DNA from: Pseudomonas frederiksbergensis
Lineage (GTDB): Bacteria > Pseudomonadota > Gammaproteobacteria > Pseudomonadales > Pseudomonadaceae
Length of the DNA: 64,000 bases
Reading direction: 5' to 3'
NCBI RefSeq assembly: GCF_017114915.1
Contig: NZ_JAAUOE010000007.1
Coordinates: 111,575-175,574 of the forward strand
The stretch's first letter is position 1, and the number at the start of each line of letters is the position of its first letter. Shown in pieces: positions 23,018 through 31,870 of this stretch. Below the pieces are notes generated by a model. The model worked only from the letters and a program-made list of their open reading frames with translations. It made no database searches and was not told the DNA's origin. The position numbers and the translations under genes were made by a program.

Positions 23018-23068
23018 GTCGTGAATCCTCAAATTGTCAGGTGTGACGCTAAAAAATGTTCAGGGCTG

Positions 23069-23107
23069 AAAAAACAAAACCCCCGGTCGGGAGGCCGACC
23101 GGGGGTT
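23069..23107 (-). terminator. Attenuator (intrinsic terminator) of the DAHP synthase leader
   Basis: On the minus strand AACCCCCGGTCGG pairs perfectly with CCGACCGGGGGTT around a four-base loop and is followed by TTGTTTTTT. It begins 48 bases after the leader-peptide stop, and the next genes on the strand are the small ORF and DAHP synthase, so it fits an attenuator. Confidence 0.85.
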
Positions 23108-23154
23108 GAGAATTCTCTGGTGGCGACCCGTTTAAAGTGGGCGCCGTGTGGGTA

Positions 23155-23283
23155 TCAGGCGCGCCAGTGGCTAAACCAATACCCAAAATAAAAGTTGACC
23201 GAAGCACAAACGCCCTTCACCCGGGCAGCCGCAACCGAGCGCGGGGCGCTGGCGGTACGAAGCTGTGAGAGGGCGTTGAGCAT
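23155..23283 (-). CDS. Leader peptide for DAHP synthase attenuation
   Basis: A 42-residue ORF whose C-terminal part reads VNFYFGYWFSHWRA: three Phe, two Tyr and two Trp within ten residues. GGAG lies seven bases before the ATG at 23283. The run of Phe, Tyr and Trp codons 50 bases upstream of a strong terminator is the classical layout of an amino-acid biosynthetic attenuator. Ribosome stalling for lack of aromatic aminoacyl-tRNA would favour read-through into DAHP synthase. The mix of all three aromatic codons suggests response to general aromatic shortage. Confidence 0.8.
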   Translation of the reverse strand: MLNALSQLRTASAPRSVAAARVKGVCASVNFYFGYWFSHWRA

Positions 23284-23307
23284 GGTCTGTCTCCGATGAA
23301 TGCGCCG

Positions 23308-23337
23308 AGCTTACTAGAGGCCGGTACGCGGATTCAA
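23308..23337 (-). promoter_or_regulatory. Candidate sigma70 promoter of the DAHP synthase leader transcript
   Basis: Minus strand TTGAAT (23337-23332) and TAAGCT (23313-23308) are 18 bases apart, 25 bases before the leader ATG. The match is moderate and TAGTAA, three bases nearer, is an alternative -10. Confidence 0.35.
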
Positions 23338-23443
23338 TCAGAAAATGCTATCGATGATCACGGGGTTTTCTATCGCTTGAGTACGTCAGGGTTTGTGACA
23401 CACTTTGCGCTGCGCCCAAACCACTACGTCACAAGGACGAAGC

Positions 23444-24202
23444 ATGACGACACTGACCATCGCCGCCGCTCAATCGATCTCCATCGCCGGTGATCTTGCG
23501 GCCAATGTTGCCTGGCACTTACGTTTCATGCAGGTCGCCGCGGAGCAGGGCGTGCAATTGTTGGTGTTTCCGGAACTGTCGCTGACCGGGTACGAGCACG
23601 GCCTGGCGGCGGAGTTGGCCATAGCGCCAGACGCCAGGGTGTTGCAACCATTGCGCGATTTCGCACGGGAAGTCGGAGTGACCAGTGTCGTCGGGATGCC
23701 GATTCGTCTGTCGGAAGATTCACCGGTATTGATCGGCGCTCTGGTATTGGGCGCCGATGGTTCGCTCGGGGTTTACAGCAAACAGCATCTGCACCCGGGC
23801 GAAGAGGTGTCGTTTGCCCCGGGAACGGGTGGCTCGACATTGAAGATCGGTACCGACACCGTCGCACTGGCGGTATGCGCCGATTTTTCTCACGCCAGTC
23901 ACGCAGCCGCCGCGGCTCGGCAGGGCGCTGATCTTTATGCCGCGGGCGTGCTGATCACAGAAAACGGCTACGCTCCAGATACCGCACTGTTGCAAGGCTA
24001 TGCTTGCACCCATTCGATGGCGGTACTGATGGCCAACCATGGTGGCGCAACGGGTGGCTGGGCGTCGGCAGGGCGCAGTGCAATCTGGGCGGCGGACGGG
24101 GCGCTGATTGCTGCGGCGCCGGGTACGGGGAACCTTATGGTCGTTGCTCGCCGCAATGCTGACGGCTGGAAAGGGCAAATCGTGGCTGTCGCGGAGGCTT
24201 GA
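23444..24202 (+). CDS. Carbon-nitrogen hydrolase (nitrilase superfamily amidase)
   Basis: A 252-residue nitrilase-fold hydrolase with the complete Glu-Lys-Cys triad: E44 in FPELSLTGYE, K113 in YSKQHLHPGEE and C145 in AVCADFSH. Such enzymes cleave non-peptide C-N bonds such as omega-amides or N-carbamoyl groups; the substrate is not predictable. The ATG at 23444 follows AAGGA by six bases and the stop directly abuts the next gene's ATG, so it is translationally coupled to the acetyltransferase. It starts divergently from the DAHP synthase leader. Confidence 0.88.
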   Translation: MTTLTIAAAQSISIAGDLAANVAWHLRFMQVAAEQGVQLLVFPELSLTGYEHGLAAELAIAPDARVLQPLRDFAREVGVTSVVGMPIRLSEDSPVLIGALVLGADGSLGVYSKQHLHPGEEVSFAPGTGGSTLKIGTDTVALAVCADFSHASHAAAAARQGADLYAAGVLITENGYAPDTALLQGYACTHSMAVLMANHGGATGGWASAGRSAIWAADGALIAAAPGTGNLMVVARRNADGWKGQIVAVAEA

Positions 24203-24646
24203 ATGGGTTTCGAATTGCGTCCGGCAACGTCTCGTGACTTGGACTTCGCTCGTAATCTGACTTGTCGAAATATGCTCCGCTACTACATTCAGCATGAGCT
24301 GTTGTGGCTGGATGAAGCTTTCGACGTTGCCTGGGAGGGACGTGAAAACTGGCTGATTGTGCGTGATGACACGCTGATGGGGTATGTCAGTCTGAGCCGT
24401 GACGGCAACGCCTTGTATATCCGCGAATTGCATGTGCTTGAGGCGTATCAGGGGCAGGGCGCCGGTTCCTGGGCGATCGATCAGGTATTCGCCATGGCAT
24501 GCAAGGAAAGACGCCCGGCATTGCGTCTGACCGTTTTTGAAAATAATCCGGCAAAAATACTCTACGAGAGAAAGGGCCTGAAGGTGGTCGGTCAAGACCA
24601 GTGTTTCCTGAGAATGCAGCGTGATATCAATGGACTGCATCGCTGA
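24203..24646 (+). CDS. GNAT-family N-acetyltransferase
   Basis: A 147-residue GNAT domain. The acetyl-CoA-binding region is IRELHVLEAYQGQGAGSWAID (motif A, with QGQGAG in place of the usual R/QxxGxG/A) followed by LTVFENNPAKILYERKGLK (motif B). It begins immediately after the amidase stop with no gap, so the two are co-translated and probably act on related amides or amines. The acyl acceptor is unknown. Located just upstream of gacA but separated from it by 127 bp. Confidence 0.85.
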   Translation: MGFELRPATSRDLDFARNLTCRNMLRYYIQHELLWLDEAFDVAWEGRENWLIVRDDTLMGYVSLSRDGNALYIRELHVLEAYQGQGAGSWAIDQVFAMACKERRPALRLTVFENNPAKILYERKGLKVVGQDQCFLRMQRDINGLHR

Positions 24647-24773
24647 AACACACTGGCGGCAAGCCTCGCAAGAAGAATTGACACTTTTTATATGCTGCTT
24701 TGCGCTAGGTCTGCCAGTCGCTTTTTGCTAAGGTGTCCGACAACCCAATAAGACCAAATCGCGAGGTGTCTGC

Positions 24774-25415
24774 TTGATTAGGGTGCTAGTAGTCGATGAC
24801 CATGATCTCGTTCGTACAGGCATTACACGAATGCTGGCTGACATCGATGGCCTGCAAGTAGTCGGTCAGGCCGAGTCAGGGGAGGAATCCCTGCTCAAAG
24901 CGCGTGAGTTGAAACCCGATGTGGTGTTGATGGACGTCAAGATGCCCGGGATCGGTGGTCTCGAGGCTACGCGCAAATTATTGCGCAGTCATCCGGACAT
25001 CAAGGTCGTCGCAGTCACCGTGTGCGAAGAGGATCCGTTTCCTACCCGGCTGTTACAGGCAGGTGCCGCAGGTTACCTGACCAAGGGCGCCGGATTGCCG
25101 GAAATGGTTCAGGCCATTCGCCTGGTGTTTGCCGGGCAACGCTACATCAGCCCGCAGATTGCCCAGCAACTGGCGATCAAGTCGTTCCAGCCAACCAATG
25201 ATTCGCCCTTCGACGCCTTGTCGGAGCGGGAAATCCAGATTGCGTTGATGATTGTCGGCTGTCAGAAGGTGCAGATCATCTCCGATAAACTGTGCCTGTC
25301 GCCCAAAACAGTGAATACCTACCGTTACCGTATTTTCGAAAAGCTTTCGATCAGCAGCGATGTCGAGTTGACGCTGTTGGCGGTTCGTCACGGCATGGTT
25401 GATGCCAGCCTCTGA
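24774..25415 (+). CDS. gacA: Response regulator GacA
   Basis: A 213-residue NarL-type regulator. The receiver has the acidic pair in VVDDHD, phospho-acceptor D54 in VLMDVKMPG and the switch lysine in GYLTKGA. The C-terminal LuxR-type helix-turn-helix includes [31 protein letters not shown]. It is the output of GacS and activates rsm small RNA genes controlling secondary metabolism. The start is TTG (24774), as known for pseudomonad gacA, with GAGG seven bases upstream. The stop is two bases from the uvrC ATG, matching the conserved gacA-uvrC operon. Confidence 0.97.
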   Translation: MIRVLVVDDHDLVRTGITRMLADIDGLQVVGQAESGEESLLKARELKPDVVLMDVKMPGIGGLEATRKLLRSHPDIKVVAVTVCEEDPFPTRLLQAGAAGYLTKGAGLPEMVQAIRLVFAGQRYISPQIAQQLAIKSFQPTNDSPFDALSEREIQIALMIVGCQKVQIISDKLCLSPKTVNTYRYRIFEKLSISSDVELTLLAVRHGMVDASL

Positions 25416-25417
25416 AA

Positions 25418-27241
25418 ATGACTGAAATATTCGATTCAGGTGCTTTTCTGTCTACCGTCAGTGGACGGCCGGGCGTCTATCGCATGTTCGATAGCGATGC
25501 CCGCCTGCTGTATGTCGGCAAGGCCAAAAACCTCAAAAAGCGTTTGGCGAGTTACTTCCGCAAAGCCGGACTTGCCCCCAAGACCGCCGCGCTGGTAGGC
25601 CGTATCGCCCAGGTCGAAACCACCATCACGGCCAACGAAACCGAGGCCTTGCTGCTCGAGCAGACGCTGATCAAGGAATGGCGCCCGCCGTACAACATCC
25701 TGCTGCGCGACGACAAATCCTACCCTTATGTCTTTCTCTCGGATGGCCAATTCCCGCGCTTGAGCATCCATCGCGGGGCGAAAAAGGCCAAGGGCAAATA
25801 TTTCGGCCCTTACCCCAGCGCGGGTGCGATCCGCGAAAGCCTGAGCCTGCTGCAAAAGGCTTTTTTTGTTCGTCAATGCGAAGACAGCTATTACAAGAAC
25901 CGCACGCGACCTTGTCTGCAATATCAGATCAAACGCTGCAAGGCACCGTGTGTCGGGCTGGTGGAGCCCGAGGTGTATGCCGAAGATGTACGCCACTCGG
26001 TGATGTTTCTTGAGGGGCGCAGCAACGCGCTGGCGGACGAGTTGTCCACAGCCATGGAAGAGGCGGCGGTCAACCTCGAGTTCGAGCGCGCCGCCGAATT
26101 GCGCGACCAGATATCACTGCTGCGCCGGGTCCAGGACCAGCAGAGCATGGAAGGCGGGACGGGCGATGTCGATGTGATCGCGGCATTCGTCAACCCGGGT
26201 GGTGCCTGCGTCCACTTGATCAGCGTGCGCGGTGGCCGGGTATTGGGGAGCAAGAACTTTTTCCCGCAGGTGGGTATTGAAGAAGACGTTTGCGAAGTCA
26301 TGGCAGCGTTTCTTGGTCAATATTTCATCAGCAGTCCCGAGCGCGACTTGCCGAGCGAGCTAATCGTGAACGTGGTTCACGAAGACTTTCCGACCCTGAT
26401 CGCGGCCATCGAAGAGCTGCGCGGTCGAGAGCTGACTATCAGCCATCGAGTGCGTGGCACCCGAGCGCGCTGGCAGCAATTGGCGGTCACCAATGCCGAG
26501 CAGGCGCTGGGCGCACGTCTGGCGAACCGGCAACACGTTGCGGAACGTTTCGAGGCTCTGGCCGAAGTGCTGAGCCTGGACGAGCCACCGCAACGTCTTG
26601 AATGCTACGACATCAGCCATTCCAGCGGCGAGGCCACCGTGGCGTCCTGCGTGGTGTTCGGCCCGGAAGGCCCGATCAAGTCCGACTACCGCCGCTACAA
26701 CATCGAAGGTGTCACGCCGGGTGACGACTATGCCGCCATGCATCAGGCCTTGACCCGACGCTTCAGCAAGTTGAAGGACGGGGAGGGCAAACTGCCGGAC
26801 ATTCTGCTGGTCGACGGCGGTAAAGGTCAGTTGTCGATGGCCCGTGACGTACTTAATGAACTGGCCGTTCCAGACCTGATTCTTTTGGGCGTGGCCAAGG
26901 GGGCGACGCGCAAGGCCGGTTTTGAAACCCTGTACCTCAACGACGCCGCCCATGAATTCACCTTGCGTGGCGATTCCCCCGCGCTGCATTTGATCCAGCA
27001 GATCCGCGACGAAGCCCACCGTTTCGCCATTACCGGGCACCGTGCACGTCGGGGGAAAACGCGCCGCACCTCCACGCTTGAGGGTGTCGCCGGCGTCGGG
27101 CCGACACGTCGACGCGATTTGTTGAAACATTTTGGTGGATTGCAGGAGCTGTCTCGTGCCAGCATCGAGGAGATCGCCAAAGCACCCGGGATCAGTAAAA
27201 AGCTCGCAGAGTTGATTTATGCAAATCTGCACAGCGAGTAG
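25418..27241 (+). CDS. uvrC: UvrABC excinuclease subunit C
   Basis: A 607-residue UvrC. N-terminal GIY-YIG-type nuclease (PGVYRMFD...[18 protein letters not shown]), UvrB-binding UVR motif (about 200-235, [17 protein letters not shown]), the C-terminal RNase H-like nuclease ([21 protein letters not shown]) and tandem helix-hairpin-helix motifs ([21 protein letters not shown]). It makes both incisions in nucleotide excision repair. Full length; coupled to gacA. Confidence 0.98.
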   Translation: MTEIFDSGAFLSTVSGRPGVYRMFDSDARLLYVGKAKNLKKRLASYFRKAGLAPKTAALVGRIAQVETTITANETEALLLEQTLIKEWRPPYNILLRDDKSYPYVFLSDGQFPRLSIHRGAKKAKGKYFGPYPSAGAIRESLSLLQKAFFVRQCEDSYYKNRTRPCLQYQIKRCKAPCVGLVEPEVYAEDVRHSVMFLEGRSNALADELSTAMEEAAVNLEFERAAELRDQISLLRRVQDQQSMEGGTGDVDVIAAFVNPGGACVHLISVRGGRVLGSKNFFPQVGIEEDVCEVMAAFLGQYFISSPERDLPSELIVNVVHEDFPTLIAAIEELRGRELTISHRVRGTRARWQQLAVTNAEQALGARLANRQHVAERFEALAEVLSLDEPPQRLECYDISHSSGEATVASCVVFGPEGPIKSDYRRYNIEGVTPGDDYAAMHQALTRRFSKLKDGEGKLPDILLVDGGKGQLSMARDVLNELAVPDLILLGVAKGATRKAGFETLYLNDAAHEFTLRGDSPALHLIQQIRDEAHRFAITGHRARRGKTRRTSTLEGVAGVGPTRRRDLLKHFGGLQELSRASIEEIAKAPGISKKLAELIYANLHSE

Positions 27242-27274
27242 AATGCCCAACTCACCTCGTAGCCAGTTGTGCCG

Positions 27275-27835
27275 ATGAATATCCCTAATCTGATTACCGT
27301 TCTACGCGTCCTGCTCATCCCGATCTTCATTTTGCTGTTTTACTTGCCTTACCACTGGAGCTATCTGGCGTCCGCTTCGGTCTTTGCCTTTGCCGCCGCG
27401 ACCGACTGGCTGGACGGGTATCTGGCCCGTCGTCTGGAACAAAGCACACCGTTCGGGGCGTTCCTCGATCCTGTTGCAGACAAGCTGATGGTCGCCGTTG
27501 CGCTGGTGCTGCTGGTGCAAGAGCATGGCAACCTGTGGCTCACGCTGCCGGCTGCCGTCATCATCGGTCGCGAAATTGTCGTCTCGGCACTGCGCGAATG
27601 GATGGCCGAACTCGGCGCCCGTGCCCAAGTAGCAGTGTCGAACCTGGGCAAATGGAAAACCGCCGCGCAAATGCTGGCGCTGGTGATCCTGCTGGCCAAT
27701 CCGTCGGATTTCAGCTTCTGGGTCCTGATGGGGTATGCGTTGCTCATGGTGTCCGCTGGCCTGACCTTGTGGTCCATGGTCCAATACTTGCGGGCCGCCT
27801 GGCCGCATCTGAAGACGGATGTGGAAAAGAAATAA
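27275..27835 (+). CDS. pgsA: CDP-diacylglycerol-glycerol-3-phosphate 3-phosphatidyltransferase
   Basis: A 186-residue inner-membrane enzyme making phosphatidylglycerol phosphate. The CDP-alcohol phosphotransferase motif is intact (D44 and D47 in [10 protein letters not shown]61, D65 and D69 in GAFLDPVAD). Several transmembrane helices flank it, beginning [21 protein letters not shown] 27275 gives the standard MNIPNLI start; an in-frame GTG six bases earlier is ignored. It follows uvrC and precedes tRNA-Gly, the usual Pseudomonas order. Confidence 0.97.
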   Translation: MNIPNLITVLRVLLIPIFILLFYLPYHWSYLASASVFAFAAATDWLDGYLARRLEQSTPFGAFLDPVADKLMVAVALVLLVQEHGNLWLTLPAAVIIGREIVVSALREWMAELGARAQVAVSNLGKWKTAAQMLALVILLANPSDFSFWVLMGYALLMVSAGLTLWSMVQYLRAAWPHLKTDVEKK

Positions 27836-27855
27836 ACTTTTTTTGAATCAAAGGG

Positions 27856-27883
27856 TTGACGAGGGATCTGGATTCTATAGAAT
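27856..27883 (+). promoter_or_regulatory. Promoter of tRNA-Gly
   Basis: TTGACG (27856) and TAGAAT (27878) are separated by 16 bases, and the tRNA begins 15 bases after the -10 element. Confidence 0.7.
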
Positions 27884-27898
27884 GCGCCTCACCAAGAC

Positions 27899-27974
<76 letters not shown>

Positions 27975-27981
27975 AATACAG

Positions 27982-28014
27982 AAAAAACGCCACTCATTGA
28001 GTGGCGTTTTTTTT
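27982..28014 (+). terminator. Terminator of tRNA-Gly
   Basis: AACGCCACTCA pairs with TGAGTGGCGTT and is followed by a long T run. Confidence 0.9.
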
Positions 28015-28040
28015 GCGCATTATTTTTGTTGTCAGCATTG

Positions 28041-28068
28041 AAAAGAGGCTTTTGCCTCTTTTTTTTTT
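28041..28068 (+). terminator. Second tandem terminator
   Basis: AAAAGAGGC-ttt(t)-GCCTCTTTT stem followed by a further T run. It is 30 bases after the first terminator and may protect the mobile DNA downstream from tRNA transcription, or be a leftover of the island end. Confidence 0.75.
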
Positions 28069-28227
28069 CCAGTGATTTCTACTGAAAACCACCCCCAGCC
28101 ATGCTTTTTTTGTACATTAAAACGTACATCGAAATCCGGTCCCAGGACGTGCCAGTTTTCAGATAGATGATGCATTGCTGGAACCCGTACATCACTCCTC
28201 AATCGATCGAGACGAGGAGATGTACAT

Positions 28228-28760
28228 ATACCTTTGACTGATACGGCTGTTCGCCACGCAAAAAACCTCGGAAGAAATTACAGCCTCAAGGATATGGACG
28301 GCTTGTACCTGTTCGTCAGTTCGACGGGTGCCAAGAGCTGGCATTTTCGTTTCACCTGGCTAGGCAAGCCGGCTCGCATCTCCTTGGGAATGTATCCGCA
28401 GCTAAGCCTTAAAGACACTCGTTTTGCACGCGACAATGCGCGTACCCAAGTCGCGAAGGGGATCGATCCTCGAGCCGCTCAAAGACAGGATCGTCTCGCT
28501 GCCTTGGCTGCTGATGAGAATTCTTTTGCTGCAGTCTTTCTTGCCTGGCGAACCTTCAAGGCGGTTACATTGAAGCTCGGACGCCAAACCTCGCTTTCTC
28601 AGATTGATCGCATTTTTGCCAAAGACGTTTTGCCTTTGCTTGGGCCTCTACCTATTGCCGAGATTTCTCGTCAGCACTTGATCGAATTGCTGCGCAGAAT
28701 TGAGAGTCGTCAGGCGTTCACTACCGCGGAAAAATGCCGGACCTGGTTCAACCAATTGAC
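28228..28760 (+). pseudogene. Truncated tyrosine-integrase gene (N-terminal half only)
   Basis: The reading frame matches the arm-DNA-binding (DUF4102) and SAM-like domains of P4-type integrases: LTDTAVRHAKNLGRNYSLKDMDGLYLFVS, WHFRFTWLGKPARISLGMYPQLSLKDTR and, at the end, FTTAEKCRTWFNQL. After about residue 176 the similarity stops at around 28760 and the catalytic Arg-His-Tyr domain is missing. The expected ATG-CCT-TTG start reads ATA-CCT-TTG (28228), with GAGGAGA upstream, so even the start is damaged; TTG at 28234 is a poor alternative. It lies 250 bp after tRNA-Gly, as an island integrase would. Non-functional by inspection. Confidence 0.85.
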
Positions 28761-29468
28761 AAATTCTGGTCCGACCTGTCATTCCAGAAACTGCTTGGCT
28801 ATTTCATGGAAGCCATGGGGCTGTGGATGGCCGTGGACTTCCTCAAGCAGAAGCTTGCCGGCAAGAACGAAAAACTGGAGAACGACAAAGCCAACGAGAA
28901 CCAAGGCAAGGAGCCTTCAAGCGATCAGGTCGCGGACGCGCAGAAATCCGGCGAGAGCATTGGCGACCAGGCGCAGAAAGCCGACCAGAGCGCCGCCGAT
29001 CGTGTGTCGCCGAACGAAAAAGTCGACGTGCCGGCCAACGATGCGGAGTTTTCCAGCGTGGTGAGCGAGGTACGAGCCAGTGGCTCCTCAGCCTTCAATC
29101 AGGTGGCCAGCGACAAAGTCGGCGGCGCCATCGATAGCGGTGCCGAGCAAGTCAGCGACCTGGCGCAGATCGAAATGACTGAAAGCCTGCAGGAGGCCGA
29201 AGGCAATCTGCTGGATGCCAAGGCGAGCCTGAGCGATGGCAATATTCCCGCGGCCAATGAGAGCATCGGCGAGGTGAACACGGCGCTGCCGGATATTGTC
29301 AACGAGATGGGTACGGAGATCAGTGCCGACCTCAAGGCGCAAGTGGAGGAGGCGGTGAAGATCCAGGAAGAAGCCTCCGAGATCTCCAAGGAGGCCAGCG
29401 AAAACTCCGAAGACACCGGCAACGGCGAAGAGGAGCCGTTCGAGGACACGACCATACCGGAGATCTGA
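28734..29468 (+). CDS. Acidic Ala/Glu/Ser-rich hypothetical protein, 5' end fused to integrase remnant
   Basis: A 244-residue ORF of unknown family. Its first nine residues are read out of frame from integrase DNA, so the natural N-terminus is either lost or begins at a later Met such as the one in YFMEAMGLW (about residue 26). One short hydrophobic/amphipathic stretch (LLGYFMEAMGLWMAVDFL) precedes a long, polar, strongly acidic region of predicted helix with many Glu, Asp, Ser, Ala and Gln. The overall look recalls extended coiled-coil or effector-like proteins; no motif allows a function. GC content at third positions suggests a genuine coding region. Confidence 0.5.
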   Translation: MPDLVQPIDKFWSDLSFQKLLGYFMEAMGLWMAVDFLKQKLAGKNEKLENDKANENQGKEPSSDQVADAQKSGESIGDQAQKADQSAADRVSPNEKVDVPANDAEFSSVVSEVRASGSSAFNQVASDKVGGAIDSGAEQVSDLAQIEMTESLQEAEGNLLDAKASLSDGNIPAANESIGEVNTALPDIVNEMGTEISADLKAQVEEAVKIQEEASEISKEASENSEDTGNGEEEPFEDTTIPEI

Positions 29469-29594
29469 TCTACCGCATCTGACACGATGGTCGCGTGACG
29501 GCGGCCATCGTGTGTTCATTGCCTGTCCTCCGCGTTCATGGGGGACTCACCTTTGCTGTTCATGGCCAGTTAACCCTTTGGGCCAGGTCGGTGA

Positions 29595-29945
29595 TCAGTC
29601 ATTAGGCAAGTGCAACTGCACTTCCATGGCGTCATGAAGGAGTCTGACGACCTCGATCACGTCGTCGTTTGCCACACGATAGAACACGATATAGCGTGAG
29701 CTTTTGACCGTCCCAGGGGGGTGTTTGGCCTGCTGGCGTGAATAGATGAGGTGATAACTGCGAAGGCCTGGTGCAAGCTCATCGCGGTCGTGGCTGGGCG
29801 TGTCGGCAATCGCTTGCAGCGCAGCGAGGATCAGTGCCTGGTAGCGCTGGCGTGCTTGATCGCCGAACTGCGTCTGGGAGAGCCTGAGGATGTCGACAAT
29901 GTCGACAATGTCGGCGCGCGCCGCGTTGGAAATCCGCGGCGGCAT
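29595..29945 (-). CDS. ParE/RelE-superfamily toxin
   Basis: A 116-residue plasmid-stabilisation-type toxin: RISNAARADIVDI, FGDQARQRYQALI, GLRSYHLIYSR, SSRYIVFYRVANDDVIEVVRLLHDAMEV. The final I-V-F-Y-R...V-I-x-V-V-R-L-L-H-D pattern is diagnostic of ParE. It starts two bases after the antitoxin stop, the normal antitoxin-toxin order. A 9-bp direct repeat (29892-29909) encodes a duplicated Asp-Ile-Val near the N-terminus. By family it targets gyrase; the pair may stabilise the accessory region. Confidence 0.88.
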   Translation of the reverse strand: MPPRISNAARADIVDIVDILRLSQTQFGDQARQRYQALILAALQAIADTPSHDRDELAPGLRSYHLIYSRQQAKHPPGTVKSSRYIVFYRVANDDVIEVVRLLHDAMEVQLHLPND

Positions 29946-29947
29946 GC

Positions 29948-30238
29948 TCAGTGTTTCTTACGTGCGGGGAGGGTGGCCTCCAGGCTCAAGCCCTCGAGGT
30001 AGTGCTCCAGATCCCCTTCGTTCAACTGAGTAAAGCGCCCGTGCTCAAGGTCCATGATGCCGATCGAGGTCGCCTGACGCAGGGCCTCAATTTTGGCGGT
30101 GTCTTCGGCGACGCGCTGTTCCAATAGACGCCAACCTTCTCGCATCACTTCGCTGGCATTCTGATAACGGCCGGACTGCACCAGGTCCTGGATAACCTGT
30201 TCCTGGTGAGGGGTGAGCACAACGTTTCGCGTCGCCAT
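29948..30238 (-). CDS. ParD/CopG-family antitoxin
   Basis: A 96-residue ribbon-helix-helix protein with the N-terminal strand NVVLTPHQEQVIQDLV and helix GRYQNASEVMREGWRLLEQR typical of ParD antitoxins, followed by a toxin-binding tail. First gene of the pair, two bases before the toxin ATG. It should neutralise the adjacent ParE and repress the promoter upstream of 30238. Confidence 0.88.
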   Translation of the reverse strand: MATRNVVLTPHQEQVIQDLVQSGRYQNASEVMREGWRLLEQRVAEDTAKIEALRQATSIGIMDLEHGRFTQLNEGDLEHYLEGLSLEATLPARKKH

Positions 30239-30508
30239 AATTAGCTTCAGCTCTGGGCAAACGTGATCTTTCGATCATTGGCATATTATGCCATTTTGCC
30301 CATCGTTTGAGATTTGTATCTGACGGGCTCATCCGCCGCTCCAGACAGCGCACGCTGGTTCCGGAGGGTATGTGCAAACGCCCAGTGGAGTATGGTAGGC
30401 CGGGTAAGGGGCGGCCTTGATCGGTGTGGGCCTGGATTCTTAGTCTGGCAAAGCGGACATTTATAAGGTGATTTTTTGATTCCTCACCGGCTTCCTCATT
30501 GCTGCCCC

Positions 30509-31714
30509 TCAATCAGGATCCTTACCCGCTGTAGCGCTCAAATTGGAAGCTCCCAAGAAGTAAAACAATCCACCGGCAACAATGAAGAGCGCGAGCATGT
30601 AGAAGATGTAGTGGGGAGGCTGGGTCGCCAATACGACGCCGCAAAGCACCGGCCCCAGTGCCGCACCGAGGCTGGACAGGTTTTGCGCTCCGTAATACAT
30701 GCCGCGCAGGTTGTCCGGAGCGATTTTGTCGATGAACATGTACTCGGCGGGGAAAACGATGATTTCGCCGACCGTGAAAATGGCCATGGAAATCACCCAG
30801 TGCAGAACAGAGGTCGACAGGGCAAAACCCGCCAACCCCATCATGAACATACTCAGTCCCGCCGCCAGCCACAGACGCAGATGTCCGTGAGAGATCTTCC
30901 TGCCTATGGAGTATTGCAAGCTGATCACCATCAGCGCGTTGGTCGCCACGACGGTGCTGATGATCTGGTAGGTGGATTCTGGCGTAGTCGTGATCACCAG
31001 ATACTGCGAGAGATAAGCGGTAAACTGGCCGAAGACCACTGCGCTGAGCAACCCGCCAAGGGTGAAGCACACCAGCCGATAATCCTGGAGCAGCAGTTTT
31101 CCCACGGCCAGAAACGGTGCGGTTTTTCGAGCTTCATCGGTGGCTTTCAGTTCTCTTTCGCCCCAAACGAAATAGATGAAGAAGAATCCTGCCCCAAGCC
31201 CGGCAGACAGCAGGAATGGCAAGCTGATATCCAGCTTGGCCATTCCCGCCCCAAGAAATGGACCTACTGCATACCCGATGTTGGTCAGTGTGTATTTGAT
31301 CGAGAACACTTCGCTGCGACCCGTGACTGGAAGCAGGCTGCCAAACCCTGATTTGATGGCGATATCAATGACGGCATAAGCCAGGTTGATCAACACCAGG
31401 CAGCTGTAGAACAACCAAAGCTCGCGAACAAGAAACGTCCCGAGAAAACCCAGCGTGAACAGACCGCTGAAGACCAGGATGAGCCGGTAACTGGACATTT
31501 TGTCGACCAGAAACCCTCCATAAAGGCTCAATAACGATCCGATGATCAGTGTGCTGCCAATGACCAGGCCGATATCGGCGACGCTCAAGCTGAACCTGTC
31601 GGATAGGTAGATGACCAGATAAGGCAGGGTGATGGCTCGCGCCAGGGTCAATATCAGGGACGCCGAAAGCAGCAAATTTACTGTCGTTGGATAGTTTTTT
31701 AGCGTGGTCAGCAT
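30509..31714 (-). CDS. MFS transporter, drug-efflux type
   Basis: A 401-residue, 12-helix major facilitator protein. The loop 2-3 region GGFLVDKMSSYRLILV resembles MFS motif A (GxLaDrxGrkxxl) with changes, and DNLRGMYYGAQNLSSLGAALGP resembles the MdtH/multidrug-exporter group. It is divergent from a LysR gene 156 bp away, which probably regulates it. Substrate unknown. The gene is lower in GC than its neighbours, in keeping with an accessory segment. Confidence 0.85.
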   Translation of the reverse strand: MLTTLKNYPTTVNLLLSASLILTLARAITLPYLVIYLSDRFSLSVADIGLVIGSTLIIGSLLSLYGGFLVDKMSSYRLILVFSGLFTLGFLGTFLVRELWLFYSCLVLINLAYAVIDIAIKSGFGSLLPVTGRSEVFSIKYTLTNIGYAVGPFLGAGMAKLDISLPFLLSAGLGAGFFFIYFVWGERELKATDEARKTAPFLAVGKLLLQDYRLVCFTLGGLLSAVVFGQFTAYLSQYLVITTTPESTYQIISTVVATNALMVISLQYSIGRKISHGHLRLWLAAGLSMFMMGLAGFALSTSVLHWVISMAIFTVGEIIVFPAEYMFIDKIAPDNLRGMYYGAQNLSSLGAALGPVLCGVVLATQPPHYIFYMLALFIVAGGLFYFLGASNLSATAGKDPD

Positions 31715-31870
31715 CCTTGCCCTCGTCGTTAAGCCGGTAATTTTTATGGATTCGCTAGTCGCATAGAGTTGATTGGTGCGTTCGAATCCAAGCTTACTGG
31801 AGAAACTGGTTCTGACTTGTGATGGTTTTTATTGAATTGGCGGAACTGAATTCATGAATACGGAACGTCT

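Noticed and set aside
30239..30508. Possible gene between the antitoxin and the MFS exporter
   Set aside because: A 141-codon minus frame overlaps the antitoxin in another frame and has no ribosome site or domain; the interval looks like promoter and spacer DNA.
27975..30508. Second copy of the tRNA-Gly 3' end as right attachment site
   Set aside because: I could not find a repeat of GTTCGAGTCTCGTTTCCCGC downstream within the window, so island boundaries cannot be drawn.
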